From the NCBI GenBank assembly GCA_009929055.1, contig SABI01000009.1, positions 1 to 23,752 of the forward strand: a stretch of 23,752 bases of DNA, written 5' to 3'. The first letter of the stretch is position 1; each line of letters starts with the position of its first letter. This DNA is from Spirochaetia bacterium. GTDB lineage: Bacteria; Spirochaetota; Spirochaetia; Sphaerochaetales; Sphaerochaetaceae. Of the stretch, positions 6,735-14,864 are shown one piece after another. Below the pieces are notes generated by a model, which was not told the DNA's origin, did not search any database, and was given only the letters and a program-made list of their open reading frames with translations. A program made the translations under genes and the position numbers.

Positions 6735-7220
6735 ATGGAAAAATTAGCTAAGTTTGTGAAAAATATTGAACTGGGGATAGGGATGCTTGCTATTTCAGTC
6801 TTTTTTATAACCATAGTCATCCAGGTTTTCTCTCGATATGCAGGCCTAACTGTCATGTGGACGGGAGAAGTGAGTACTTACAGCTTTACATGGGCTGTTT
6901 TTATGGGTGCCGGTGTCATGACGTATGAAAACAAACACTTTGCATTTAACTCATTTCTGGAAAAATTATCGTTTAAAAATCAAGAAATATTAAAAATTAT
7001 CATAGCGGTAATTGTCATGATTTTTTCAGCAGCTATTTTGTATTACGGAATTTTAATAACAAGCAAATTCTGGAATTATAGATGGATTGAATTCCCTGAA
7101 GTTAAAATGGGCTATACCTGGTTATGTGTTCCTATTTTAGGTGCTACTAGTGTGTTGTACTGCCTAAATCATATTTCTAAGTATGTACATGCTATTAAAC
7201 ATGGAGGTAGCTCAGTATGA
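6735..7220 (+). CDS. TRAP transporter small membrane subunit (DctQ family, YiaM-like)
   Basis: The 161-residue protein has four hydrophobic segments: about residues 13-33, 45-65, 84-106 and 122-142. It has the conserved aromatic and charged pattern MWTGEVSTYSFTWAVFMGAG between the first two, and this layout is that of DctQ. The small subunit joins the large permease in the inner membrane and helps dock the binding protein. ATG 6735 follows AAGGAG by seven bases. The in-frame ATG at 6687 has no ribosome site and falls in a hairpin, so I reject it. The gene overlaps the large-subunit gene by four bases (ATGA at 7217-7220), which is typical of these pairs. Confidence 0.88.
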   Translation: MEKLAKFVKNIELGIGMLAISVFFITIVIQVFSRYAGLTVMWTGEVSTYSFTWAVFMGAGVMTYENKHFAFNSFLEKLSFKNQEILKIIIAVIVMIFSAAILYYGILITSKFWNYRWIEFPEVKMGYTWLCVPILGATSVLYCLNHISKYVHAIKHGGSSV

Positions 7221-8506
7221 TCCAAGTTCTACTTGTTCTTCTTTTTATTGCACTAATTGTAATAGGGGTTCCTATTTCATATGTAATAGGAATAGTAGCC
7301 TTTTCTGGCGTTATAATGATTCCTAATTTGAGTGGAATTGTAGTATTTATGAAAATGTTTACTGGCTTGGGCTCTTTTGTTCTCCTGGCAGTACCACTTT
7401 TCATTCTTGCTGCTAACCTGATGAATCATGGTTCAATCTCAAAACGATTGATTGATTTAAGCGTTGCCTCAGTTGGACATATTCGTGGGGGTCTAGCTCA
7501 TGCCAATATTATCGTTAGTATGATTTTTGCCGGAGTTTCTGGCTCATCACAAGCTGACACAGCAGGTGTTGGTAAAATTTTAATCCCTCAAATGGAAGAG
7601 AATGGATATGATAAAGGAACAGCCGTTGGTGTAACCGCTGCATCCTCTACCCTTGGCAGTATAATTCCTCCAAGCATTACTATGGTTGTCTATGCTGGAA
7701 TTGCAAACGTCTCTACAGGAGCATTGTTCTTTGTAGGACTACTGCCTGGTATTCTTTTAGGGTTAGCGATGATGGCTGTTGTCTATTATTTTAGTGTAAG
7801 AAAGGGTTTTCCTAAGTCCGAGAAGACCTCACTTAAAGTGAGGATGAAACTCCTTTTGATAAACTTTCCAGCCCTCTTAACTCCTGTAATTATTATTGGG
7901 GGAATCGTTACTGGCCTCTATACTCCTACAGAAGCAGCAGCTTTTGCTTGTGTCTATGCCCTCTTTATTGGAATGGTTGTTTACAAGACCATTAAAGTAA
8001 GAGACTTACCAGGGATTGTAAAAGAGACGCTTAAGCTTAGTTCCCTCTCTTTATTTGCTTTAAGTACAGCTAATGCTCTCGGTGAATTACTAGGGTATTA
8101 TAATGTTTCAACAAAAGCTGGGCAGTTCTTTTTAAGTATTCCTGGTGGAGCTACATTTTTCATGTTTATTGTCATAGTATTTTTCCTATTCATTGGAACC
8201 TTTATGGATGCAGTGCCTGCAATGATTCTTTTTGTCCCTATCATTCTCCCTGCAGCCCTTGCTTTAGGGGTCGACCCCATCCATTTAGGATTAGTTATTA
8301 TTATGACGTTAGCTCTTGGCCTTGTAACTCCTCCATATGGACTTTGTCTTCTTATCGCAGGCTCCATTTCAGGCTTGAGTATCGAAAGATCTTTTAGGGG
8401 CGTTCTTCCCTATTTCTTGGTAGGAATCATTGTCCTCTTCTTTGTAGCTTTTTTCCCAGGATTGATTATGGGAATTCCTAAAATGATAAATCCTCTCATG
8501 TTTTAG
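7217..8506 (+). CDS. TRAP transporter large permease subunit (DctM family, YiaN-like)
   Basis: The 429-residue protein is hydrophobic throughout, with about a dozen membrane segments. Family motifs include FVLLAVPLFILAANLMNHG near residue 54, GGLAHANIIVSMIFAGVSGSSQADTAGVG at about 91-120, the STLGSIIPPSI loop, YTPTEAAAFA, and MTLALGLVTPPYG near the C-terminus. DctM forms the sodium-driven transport channel of the TRAP system. It starts in the ATGA overlap with the small subunit and is followed after 16 bp by the dehydrogenase gene. The length is normal (usual about 425-430) and no defect is visible. The substrate is set by the binding protein, probably a sugar acid such as diketogulonate. Confidence 0.92.
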   Translation: MIQVLLVLLFIALIVIGVPISYVIGIVAFSGVIMIPNLSGIVVFMKMFTGLGSFVLLAVPLFILAANLMNHGSISKRLIDLSVASVGHIRGGLAHANIIVSMIFAGVSGSSQADTAGVGKILIPQMEENGYDKGTAVGVTAASSTLGSIIPPSITMVVYAGIANVSTGALFFVGLLPGILLGLAMMAVVYYFSVRKGFPKSEKTSLKVRMKLLLINFPALLTPVIIIGGIVTGLYTPTEAAAFACVYALFIGMVVYKTIKVRDLPGIVKETLKLSSLSLFALSTANALGELLGYYNVSTKAGQFFLSIPGGATFFMFIVIVFFLFIGTFMDAVPAMILFVPIILPAALALGVDPIHLGLVIIMTLALGLVTPPYGLCLLIAGSISGLSIERSFRGVLPYFLVGIIVLFFVAFFPGLIMGIPKMINPLMF

Positions 8507-8522
8507 AGAGAAAGGTGTATAA

Positions 8523-9542
8523 ATGAAAGTGATACTCATTCCAGAACCTTACAAGATAATGGTGAGTGAAGCTCCAATGGAAGTTCTTCAAAGTGATATG
8601 GATGTTTTGATTAAGGTAAAATCTGGTGGAATCTGTGGGAGTGATATGCATGGATATAGAGGATCTTCTCCCTTCATTCAATACCCAGTAATTCCGGGGC
8701 ATGAATTTGCAGGAGAAATTGTTGAAGTTGGAGAGAAAGTTCTTGATTTGCTCGTTGGAGACCATGTAAGTGTAGACCCTGTTATTAGCTGTGGAGAATG
8801 TTATGCTTGTAAGTCTGGTCGCTACAACGTATGTTCGAGTCTCCAGGTGAGGGGAGTACACGTGGATGGGGGATTTAAGGAGTATGTTTCTATTCCTTCA
8901 ACCTCTTGTCATAAAGTGAAGAAAAGTATCCCATGGGAAGTGGCTTGTTTAGTTGAACCTTTTACCATTGCTTCTCAGTCCCTTTCTCGAGGTAGCATAA
9001 CAAAAAATGATATTGTATATGTTGCAGGGGCAGGAGCTATTGGGTTAGGGATACTTTTGACAGCCAAGAGTTCAGGAGCAACTGTCATCATTTCTGACAT
9101 CTCAGATGAGAAATTAGTAAGAGCAAAGAATATAGGGGCAGATTATGTTATCAACAGTAGTACGAATAGTCTAAAGAAATTTATAGAAGAGTCAGCATCG
9201 ATTGAAGGGATTACTTTAGCTATAGATGCTGTAGGACATCCTCGTATCATCGAAGATATTCTCCCGAATATGATGCCTACAGGGAGAGTTATTCTTTTAG
9301 GATTCCTGAAAGAACCTTCCAATCTTGTGCAGATGGAAGTAACAAAAAAAGAGCTCGATATTAAAGGCTCTCGCCTTAGCTGTAACAGATTTCCCATTGT
9401 TGTCGATTGTATAGAACAAGAGCTTATCCATCCTGAGAAGATAATCAGTCATACCTTTCATTTCACTCAAGTAGAGAAAGCAATACAACTACTTGTTGAA
9501 AAACCAAATGAGTGTGCTAAGGTTATTCTCAATTTTGAATAG
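8523..9542 (+). CDS. Zinc-dependent medium-chain dehydrogenase (RspB / L-gulonate 5-dehydrogenase-like)
   Basis: The 339-residue enzyme is a zinc MDR. Catalytic zinc ligands are C38 and H60-E61 (GICGSD and PGHEFAGEIVEVG). The structural zinc site is C90, C93, C96 and C104, and the NAD-binding GAGAIG lies at 169-174. The sequence closely resembles E. coli RspB as I recall it (VDPV-SCG-CY-C, GVH-DGGF-EY, EPFTIA, GF-EPS, FPIV-D), and also LgoD (YjjN) and L-gulonate 5-dehydrogenases. These act on hexonates feeding fructuronate and mannonate metabolism. It has an AAAGGTG ribosome site seven bases before ATG and is the last gene of the operon. A gulonate or related 5-dehydrogenase role fits the context and is inferred; threonine or sorbitol dehydrogenase activity is less likely. 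Confidence 0.85.
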   Translation: MKVILIPEPYKIMVSEAPMEVLQSDMDVLIKVKSGGICGSDMHGYRGSSPFIQYPVIPGHEFAGEIVEVGEKVLDLLVGDHVSVDPVISCGECYACKSGRYNVCSSLQVRGVHVDGGFKEYVSIPSTSCHKVKKSIPWEVACLVEPFTIASQSLSRGSITKNDIVYVAGAGAIGLGILLTAKSSGATVIISDISDEKLVRAKNIGADYVINSSTNSLKKFIEESASIEGITLAIDAVGHPRIIEDILPNMMPTGRVILLGFLKEPSNLVQMEVTKKELDIKGSRLSCNRFPIVVDCIEQELIHPEKIISHTFHFTQVEKAIQLLVEKPNECAKVILNFE

Positions 9543-9612
9543 GCGAAAAAGAGGGTTGCTTTCATTTCATTTTCCTAGAACACATAATAGCTTGTTGATA
9601 AAAAGATAGAAA

Positions 9613-9650
9613 TCCCTTTTGTTTATTCTAAAGGGGCTTCTTGTTTACCC
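9613..9650 (+). terminator. Probable terminator of the sugar-acid operon
   Basis: TCCCTTT at 9613-9619 pairs with AAAGGGG at 9630-9636 around a 10-nt loop, followed by the T-rich CTTCTTGTTT. It lies 70 bp after the dehydrogenase stop. The stem is moderate and the tail imperfect. The first part of the gap (9543-9612) shows nothing else. Confidence 0.5.
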
Positions 9651-9670
9651 TGATTGGATAATAACTAGCC

Positions 9671-9950
9671 GATGAAAGGTTGTTACAGATAGCAATCGAA
9701 AGTATCTGTTAGCAAGAGATAAAAGTGTAACCGTGATTTGGTTTGAAGGAAGTCTAAGGCAAAGCTGTGAACCTACCTACAGAAATCACAAATAAGACTA
9801 GATTAGTGGGTGAGATTACAAGAAGTGACTAACCCTAGATTACAATTAATTAAGTGATGAGATTTCTACCGATTCATTTGTGTATTGAATTTGTCTAAGG
9901 TGAAAAAGGTTATACATTAGTAACGAGTATAATCAAAGTATATTTCACCT
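9671..9950 (+). ncRNA. Structured RNA resembling group II intron domain I (remnant)
   Basis: This stretch has no reading frame but is dense in nested pairings: ACAGATA/TATCTGT (9685-9691 with 9703-9709), GTTAC/GTAAC (9682-9686 with 9727-9731, an alternative outer stem), GTGATTT/AAATCAC (9733-9739 with 9783-9789), and AGGTGAAA/TTTCACCT (9898-9905 with 9943-9950) enclosing GGTTATAC/GTATAATC. The run around 9736-9800 (TTTGGTTTGAAGGAAG, GGCAAA, AGAAATCACA, GACTAGAT) matches, from memory, the domain I core of bacterial group II introns. No reverse transcriptase and no domain V hairpin with its GAAA loop were seen, so it would be a 5' remnant. The bases after it, up to the promoter at 10076, show nothing I can name. 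It could instead be an unknown standalone RNA. Confidence 0.4.
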
Positions 9951-10075
9951 CTTTATCGGAGAATTTTTAAGATTTAAGAGAGAGACAACTATAGAATAAA
10001 GTGATAATTAACCATTTCTTTTTCTATTTATAACTGTTTAATCCCTTTGTGTCTAATAAAACAACTCATACTACC

Positions 10076-10104
10076 TTGAACTACACTCTTCTTTATTCTA
10101 TTAT
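10076..10104 (+). promoter_or_regulatory. Promoter of metNIQ
   Basis: TTGAAC at 10076-10081 and TATTAT at 10099-10104 are exactly 17 bp apart. The start of transcription would be near 10111, leaving a leader of about 30 nt. That is too short for a SAM riboswitch, and none is visible further upstream. The bases right after the -10 (TATGTGGTACGT) recur before clpB. Confidence 0.55.
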
Positions 10105-10139
10105 GTGGTACGTTTACTAATAGGTACAAGGAGTATGTG

Positions 10140-11162
10140 ATGCACATATCATTACAAGAGCTGAGGAGAACCTATGGGACTCTCCATGCAGTCAATGATA
10201 TTTCTCTCGAAATCCCCGACAACTCAATCTATGGAATTATAGGTAAAAGTGGTGCGGGTAAATCAACCCTTGTCCGTCTCATCTCCCTTTTAGAAACTCC
10301 CGATAACGGTAACATCTTCTATGCCTCAAAGAGGGTAGATAATCTCCCAAAAGACCAGATGATAGCTCAAAGAAGGAAAGTTGGAATGATTTTCCAAAAC
10401 TTCAACCTTTTTAGTTCTAGAAATGCAGGGGAGAATATTGCTTACCCATTAGAGATTGCTGGAGTAGATAAAAAGACAATTGCAGCGAGGGTAGATGAAC
10501 TACTCGATATTGTTGAACTTACTGGTAGAAAGAATGCCCCTGTGAGCACCTTAAGTGGTGGCCAGAAGCAACGTGTTGCTATTGCTAGATCTTTAGCTAA
10601 CCATCCAGATGTCCTTTTTTGTGATGAGGCTACAAGTGCATTAGACCCCCAAACAACCCGCTCAATCTTAGCTTTATTAAAAGACCTGAAACATAAAATG
10701 AATCTTACTGTTGTGATGATTACCCATCAAATGGAAGTTGTTCGAGATGCCTGTGAGTATGTTGCAGTTCTTGATGATGGCCTTGTTGTTGAAACAGGAA
10801 AAGTAGCAGATGTATTTGCTTCCCCAATGAGTAATACTACAAGAGAATTTTTAGCGAACCTTACTCCTCTAGCTAACCCTGTCGACTCTAAATACAATGA
10901 TTTAGTACGATGGAGTGATGAGGGAGGGCGGTTTACCTTACGTTTTAGGGGAACTCTTACAGGAGAGCCTGTATTATCGCGGATACAGAAAAAGTATGAT
11001 GTTGAAATAAATATTAGGGCTGGGGGGATACAATCAGTTAGTGGAGAAGATGTGGGCACCCTCATTTGTGATATCATCGGTGAACATGATGAAGTAGACA
11101 AAGCAGTAGCAGCCCTTAAATTATCAGGAATTATTGTTGAAGAGGAGAGTATACACGTATGA
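10140..11162 (+). CDS. metN: Methionine ABC importer ATP-binding protein MetN
   Basis: The 340-residue ATPase energises methionine uptake. Walker A is GKSGAGKST at 35-43, the signature LSGGQ at 138-142, Walker B ends at D162-E163, and the switch histidine is H196 in MITHQ. After about residue 260 comes a C-terminal NIL (ACT-like) domain, which in MetN proteins binds methionine and inhibits transport when the cell is replete. I start at ATG 10140, six bases after AAGGAG; an adjacent GTG at 10137 is too close to that site. The gene overlaps metI by four bases. D- and L-methionine, and possibly methionine derivatives, are the expected cargo. Confidence 0.93.
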   Translation: MHISLQELRRTYGTLHAVNDISLEIPDNSIYGIIGKSGAGKSTLVRLISLLETPDNGNIFYASKRVDNLPKDQMIAQRRKVGMIFQNFNLFSSRNAGENIAYPLEIAGVDKKTIAARVDELLDIVELTGRKNAPVSTLSGGQKQRVAIARSLANHPDVLFCDEATSALDPQTTRSILALLKDLKHKMNLTVVMITHQMEVVRDACEYVAVLDDGLVVETGKVADVFASPMSNTTREFLANLTPLANPVDSKYNDLVRWSDEGGRFTLRFRGTLTGEPVLSRIQKKYDVEINIRAGGIQSVSGEDVGTLICDIIGEHDEVDKAVAALKLSGIIVEEESIHV

Positions 11163-11821
11163 GCCCAATGACCAATCTTGTCCTTACCTCTACACTCCAA
11201 ACCCTCATCATGGTAGGTTCTGCAACCCTCTTTTCTCTCATACTAGGGCTCCCATTAGGAATTTTATTGTGTATTACTGGAAACGTTGAACAAGGGGGAA
11301 TTATTCCAAAACCTCTTTTAAATAATATCTTAGGAAGAATCGTGAATGTGTTAAGAAGCTTTCCATTTATTATTCTTATGATTCTATTATTTCCATTATC
11401 GAGAATAATAGTTGGAACAAGTATTGGTACTGTTGCAACGATTGTTCCTCTCTCAATAGCTGCGGCCCCATTTGTTGCCCGAATTATTGAGAGTGCACTA
11501 AAGGAGGTGGATCCGGGCGTTATTCAAGCCGCCCGTGCTATGGGATCTACGACGAAGCAAATTATCTTCAAAGTATTGCTTCCTGAAGCTATGCCAAGCT
11601 TAGTTTCTGGAGTTACTTTGACTATCATCAACTTAATAGGCTACTCAGCGATGGCTGGAGCTATTGGTGGTGGAGGGCTTGGAGACCTTGCAATACGATA
11701 CGGCTACCAACGTTTTAGAGGAGATATTATGACTATCTCTGTAATAATTATTTTGGTACTTGTAGAAGTAGTGCAAGTGATAGGAAATAAATTGAGTGCC
11801 CATATGATGGGCAAACGATAA
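11159..11821 (+). CDS. metI: Methionine ABC importer permease MetI
   Basis: The 220-residue inner-membrane protein has five hydrophobic segments and the coupling-helix (EAA-type) motif IQAARAMGSTTKQIIFKVLLPEAMP at about residues 122-146, which contacts MetN. The family signature GYSAMAGAIGGGGLGDLAIRYGYQRF is complete near residues 161-186. The length is that of E. coli MetI. It begins at the ATGA overlap with metN. A small hairpin (GAAAAG-GAT-CTTTTC, 11823-11837) directly after its stop separates it from metQ and may favour separate mRNA levels for the binding protein. Confidence 0.93.
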   Translation: MSPMTNLVLTSTLQTLIMVGSATLFSLILGLPLGILLCITGNVEQGGIIPKPLLNNILGRIVNVLRSFPFIILMILLFPLSRIIVGTSIGTVATIVPLSIAAAPFVARIIESALKEVDPGVIQAARAMGSTTKQIIFKVLLPEAMPSLVSGVTLTIINLIGYSAMAGAIGGGGLGDLAIRYGYQRFRGDIMTISVIIILVLVEVVQVIGNKLSAHMMGKR

Positions 11822-11872
11822 AGAAAAGGATCTTTTCACAGAAGGTGAGAAGAAGTAGGAGATACAAAAATT

Positions 11873-12679
11873 ATGAAAAAAACAATTGCTATTACACTTA
11901 TTGTACTATTATTTGCTTCTGTTGTGTTTGCAAGTGGAGCAAAAGAAGCTCAAGGTACAGTAACTTTGAAAGTTGGAGCAACACCAGAGCCTCATGCAGC
12001 TTTCTTAAACTTAGTCAAAGAAGAACTTAAAACTTCTGGAGTAAATTTAGAAATTATTGAATTTACAGACTATGTAACACCAAATAAAGCCCTTGAAGAT
12101 GGACAAATTGATGCAAACTTTTTCCAACACATCCCTTACCTTGAATCTTTCAACAAAGAACAAGGATACCATTTGGTAAATGCTGGTGGGATTCATATTG
12201 AACCAATTGCCCTCTATTCAAAAAAATACAAATCATTAGATGCTCTCCCTACAAATGGATCTATTGCAATTCCTAACGATCCAACTAACGGTGGAAGAGC
12301 ATTATTACTCTTACAGAGTGCTGGACTCATTACATTAAAGAGTGATGCAGGTATTACTGCTACTCCATTAGATATTGCTTCTAATCCTCATAACCTGAAA
12401 TTCAAAGAAATTGAGGCAGCAAGTCTACCAAGAGTATTAGCAGATGTAGATGCTGCTGTAATTAACGGTAACTACGCTATTCCTGCTGGCCTTAAAGCCA
12501 ATGTTGATGGACTTGTTATTGAAGGATCTGACTCTCCATACGTAAACGTTATTGCAGTAAAACAAGGAAATGAGAATAATAAAGCAGTACAAGCATTAGT
12601 AGCTGCCTTGCAAAGTGTTACTATTAAAGATTATGTTGCTAAAACTTATCCTAATGGAGAAGTTGTAGTAGTATTTTAA
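11873..12679 (+). CDS. metQ: Methionine-binding periplasmic protein MetQ (NlpA family)
   Basis: The 268-residue protein binds methionine for MetNI. The signal peptide MKKTIAITLIVLLFASVVFA is followed directly by SGAKEAQG. Mature NlpA-family motifs are VGATPEPHAAFL, DYVTPNKALEDGQIDANFFQHIPYL, IAIPNDPTNGGRAL, and AAVINGNYAIPAG with the conserved Asn of the binding site. MetQ is usually a lipoprotein, but no Cys is present near the cleavage site, so this copy should be cleaved by signal peptidase I and be free in the periplasm, unless it remains anchored by an uncleaved helix. AGGAG lies 11-12 bases before ATG, a little far. It is third in the met operon, 51 bp after metI. Confidence 0.93.
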   Translation: MKKTIAITLIVLLFASVVFASGAKEAQGTVTLKVGATPEPHAAFLNLVKEELKTSGVNLEIIEFTDYVTPNKALEDGQIDANFFQHIPYLESFNKEQGYHLVNAGGIHIEPIALYSKKYKSLDALPTNGSIAIPNDPTNGGRALLLLQSAGLITLKSDAGITATPLDIASNPHNLKFKEIEAASLPRVLADVDAAVINGNYAIPAGLKANVDGLVIEGSDSPYVNVIAVKQGNENNKAVQALVAALQSVTIKDYVAKTYPNGEVVVVF

Positions 12680-12732
12680 TAGCTAATAACTAGTAATCAT
12701 TGGGAGACATTTGTCATGGTAAAGGGGATTAT

Positions 12733-13875
12733 ATGAATAGTGCAAACATCATATCAATAGCAGCCTTAACCATGGTTCTTGTCTCCCTTTTTACCTTTAT
12801 CGTAATTAGCTTGTCTCTTAAGAGAATGGAAAAAGAGTTAAGGATTACCCTTGATGAACACACCCAGAAAAATCTACAACAACTCACCAGTATTGCTCAA
12901 CTAACTCAAGGTCAACTATTTCAAATCAATGAGACTATAGATAAGAAGTTAGAAGCAATAAGAGGTGAGAATGAGAAAAAGCTTGATCAAATTAGAAGCA
13001 CAGTAGAAGAAAAGTTACATGCAACTCTTGAGCGTCGTCTAGGAGAATCTTTTCAGTTAGTATCAAATCAACTCACTACAGTAAATAAAAGCTTAGGAGA
13101 GATGAAGTCGTTAGCTGATGGGGTAGGAGACCTTAAAAGAGTCCTCACAAATGTAAAAACAAGGGGTATATGGGGTGAGTTCCAACTTCATGCAATATTG
13201 AGTGAATTTTTTACCCCCGATCAGTATGATACAAACGTTGCTACAAAAAAAGGGAGTAGTGAGAGGGTAGAGTTTGTTATTAAGCTCCCAGGAAACACCC
13301 CAGGAGAACATGTCTTACTCCCTATTGATGCAAAATTTCCTAAAGAAGATTATGAAAGATTACTTGATGCACAAGAGCATAATCAACTAGATGTGATAGA
13401 AGCAATGAAGAAAGCTATAAAGATGAGGATAAAACAAGAAGCAAAAGAGATTAGCTCTAAGTATATACACGTCCCTTATACTACTGACTTTGCAATTCTT
13501 TTCCTTCCAATAGAGGGATTATATGGACAAGTTCTTCAACTACATGGGCTTGTAGAAGAATTGCAAAATCAATATAGAGTCACTATTGCAGGACCAACTA
13601 CTTTGATGGCATTATTAAATAGCCTTCAGATGGGTTTTAGAACCCTTGCTATTAGTGAGCGTTCTAGTGAAGTGTGGCAGATCTTATCGAAAGTGAAAAC
13701 TGAATTTAATAGGTTTGGCATCTTGCTTGATAAAACAAAGAAACGACTCGACATGGCTTCTAATGATCTTAGTATGGCATCAAAAAAGAGTGATACCATA
13801 CAGCGAACACTACGGTCAGTTGAGTCAACAACAAGAGAACTACTTGAAGATGAAAAAGAGGAGATAGAAGAATGA
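12733..13875 (+). CDS. rmuC: DNA recombination protein RmuC homologue
   Basis: The 380-residue protein has an N-terminal membrane segment (about residues 4-27) and a charged coiled-coil region to about residue 130. The RmuC nuclease-like domain comes next. It shows RGIWGEFQLHAILSEFFTPDQYDTN, the SSERVEFVIKLPG block, VLLPIDAKFPKEDYERL and the later DFAILFLPIEGLY and GPTTLMALLNSLQMGFRTLAI stretches. RmuC limits recombination between short inverted repeats in E. coli and is proposed to be an endonuclease; D and K of DAKFP are expected active-site residues. ATG 12733 has AAAGGGG about six bases upstream. An upstream TTG at 12700 lacks one. It overlaps the carbamoyltransferase gene by four bases. 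Confidence 0.9.
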   Translation: MNSANIISIAALTMVLVSLFTFIVISLSLKRMEKELRITLDEHTQKNLQQLTSIAQLTQGQLFQINETIDKKLEAIRGENEKKLDQIRSTVEEKLHATLERRLGESFQLVSNQLTTVNKSLGEMKSLADGVGDLKRVLTNVKTRGIWGEFQLHAILSEFFTPDQYDTNVATKKGSSERVEFVIKLPGNTPGEHVLLPIDAKFPKEDYERLLDAQEHNQLDVIEAMKKAIKMRIKQEAKEISSKYIHVPYTTDFAILFLPIEGLYGQVLQLHGLVEELQNQYRVTIAGPTTLMALLNSLQMGFRTLAISERSSEVWQILSKVKTEFNRFGILLDKTKKRLDMASNDLSMASKKSDTIQRTLRSVESTTRELLEDEKEEIEE

Positions 13876-14864
13876 ATTTAAAGGGAAGAAGTTTACTTAC
13901 ACTTAAAGATTATAGTAAAGAAGAGATCATCTTTTTACTCGATTTAGCCGATACCTTAAAAGCAAAAAAGCTTACGAAACAAAAAGAAAAACTCCTTGAA
14001 CATAAAAACATCGTCCTCATATTCGATAAACCTTCTACAAGAACTCGTTGTGCCTTTGAAGTTGCAGCATTTGATGAGGGGGGACAAGTAACCTTTTTAA
14101 CAAACTCACAAATGGGAAAGAAGGAGTCGATTGAAGATACAGCAAAAGTGTTAGGTCGCTATTATGATGCATTGCAATATAGGGGAAGTAGCCAAGAATT
14201 AGTTGAACAACTTGCCCATTTTTCTGGTATCCCTGTCTATAATGGCCTGACTGATATTGATCATCCGACCCAAGTATTAGCAGATTTTATGACAATACGA
14301 GAACACTCTAAAAAGAGGCTCGATGAAATAAAAATGGTCTACGTAGGAGATGGAAGAAACAACATGGCTAATGCCCTCATGATAGGGGCTGCAAAAGTTG
14401 GGATGCACTTTGTTGTCTCTACCCCTAAAGAACTCTATCCCTCTGCTTCTTTCCTTAATTCATTACAAGGCGACCTTAAAAAGTCTAAAGGAACCATTGA
14501 AGTGATTATTGATCCAATAGAAGCAGTAAAGGGAGCTGATGTTATCTATACTGATGTGTGGGTCTCTATGGGTGAAGAGGATCAAATGGAAGAGAGAATC
14601 AAACTCCTTAGTCCCTACAGAGTAGATAAAAAACTCATCGATGCTACTAACAACCCAGATGTGTTATTCCAACATTGTCTGCCAGCTTTTCATGATACTC
14701 ACACATCAGTAGCAAAAGAGGTGAAAGAGAAGTTCGGCCTCGATGAAATGGAAGTAAGTGATGAAGTCTTTAGAGGTAAACACTCAATTGTATTTGATGA
14801 AGCAGAAAACAGAATGCACACCATAAAAGCTGTAATGGTAGCAACAATGAGTGATGTGTTTTAA
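13872..14864 (+). CDS. argF: Ornithine carbamoyltransferase
   Basis: The 330-residue enzyme joins carbamoyl phosphate and ornithine to give citrulline, or runs in reverse in arginine fermentation. The carbamoyl phosphate site STRTRCAFE is at 55-63 and HPTQ at 131-134. The ornithine loop SMG is at 232-234 and HCLPAFHD at 268-275 with the catalytic Cys269. The length (usual 305-335) and motifs are complete. The residues before HPTQ read IDHPTQ rather than the common EWHPTQ or EYHPTQ, a small variation. It starts at the ATGA overlap with rmuC, an unusual partner. No arcA, arcC or other arginine gene is in the window, so biosynthetic (argF) and catabolic (arcB) roles cannot be separated. Its stop overlaps that of the convergent peptidase gene. 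Confidence 0.92.
   Translation: MNLKGRSLLTLKDYSKEEIIFLLDLADTLKAKKLTKQKEKLLEHKNIVLIFDKPSTRTRCAFEVAAFDEGGQVTFLTNSQMGKKESIEDTAKVLGRYYDALQYRGSSQELVEQLAHFSGIPVYNGLTDIDHPTQVLADFMTIREHSKKRLDEIKMVYVGDGRNNMANALMIGAAKVGMHFVVSTPKELYPSASFLNSLQGDLKKSKGTIEVIIDPIEAVKGADVIYTDVWVSMGEEDQMEERIKLLSPYRVDKKLIDATNNPDVLFQHCLPAFHDTHTSVAKEVKEKFGLDEMEVSDEVFRGKHSIVFDEAENRMHTIKAVMVATMSDVF

Noticed and set aside
9724..9737. A third LacI-type operator (TGTAACCGTGATTT)
   Set aside because: Only one half-site matches and there is no dyad symmetry; it lies in the structured RNA region.
9543..10139. A SAM riboswitch or T-box before metNIQ
   Set aside because: I found neither the SAM-I core nor a T-box sequence, and the metN promoter at 10076-10104 leaves a leader of only about 30 nt.
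10727..11200. Minus-strand open frame of 157 codons opposite metN
   Set aside because: Antisense shadow of the conserved MetN C-terminal domain with no recognisable motifs.
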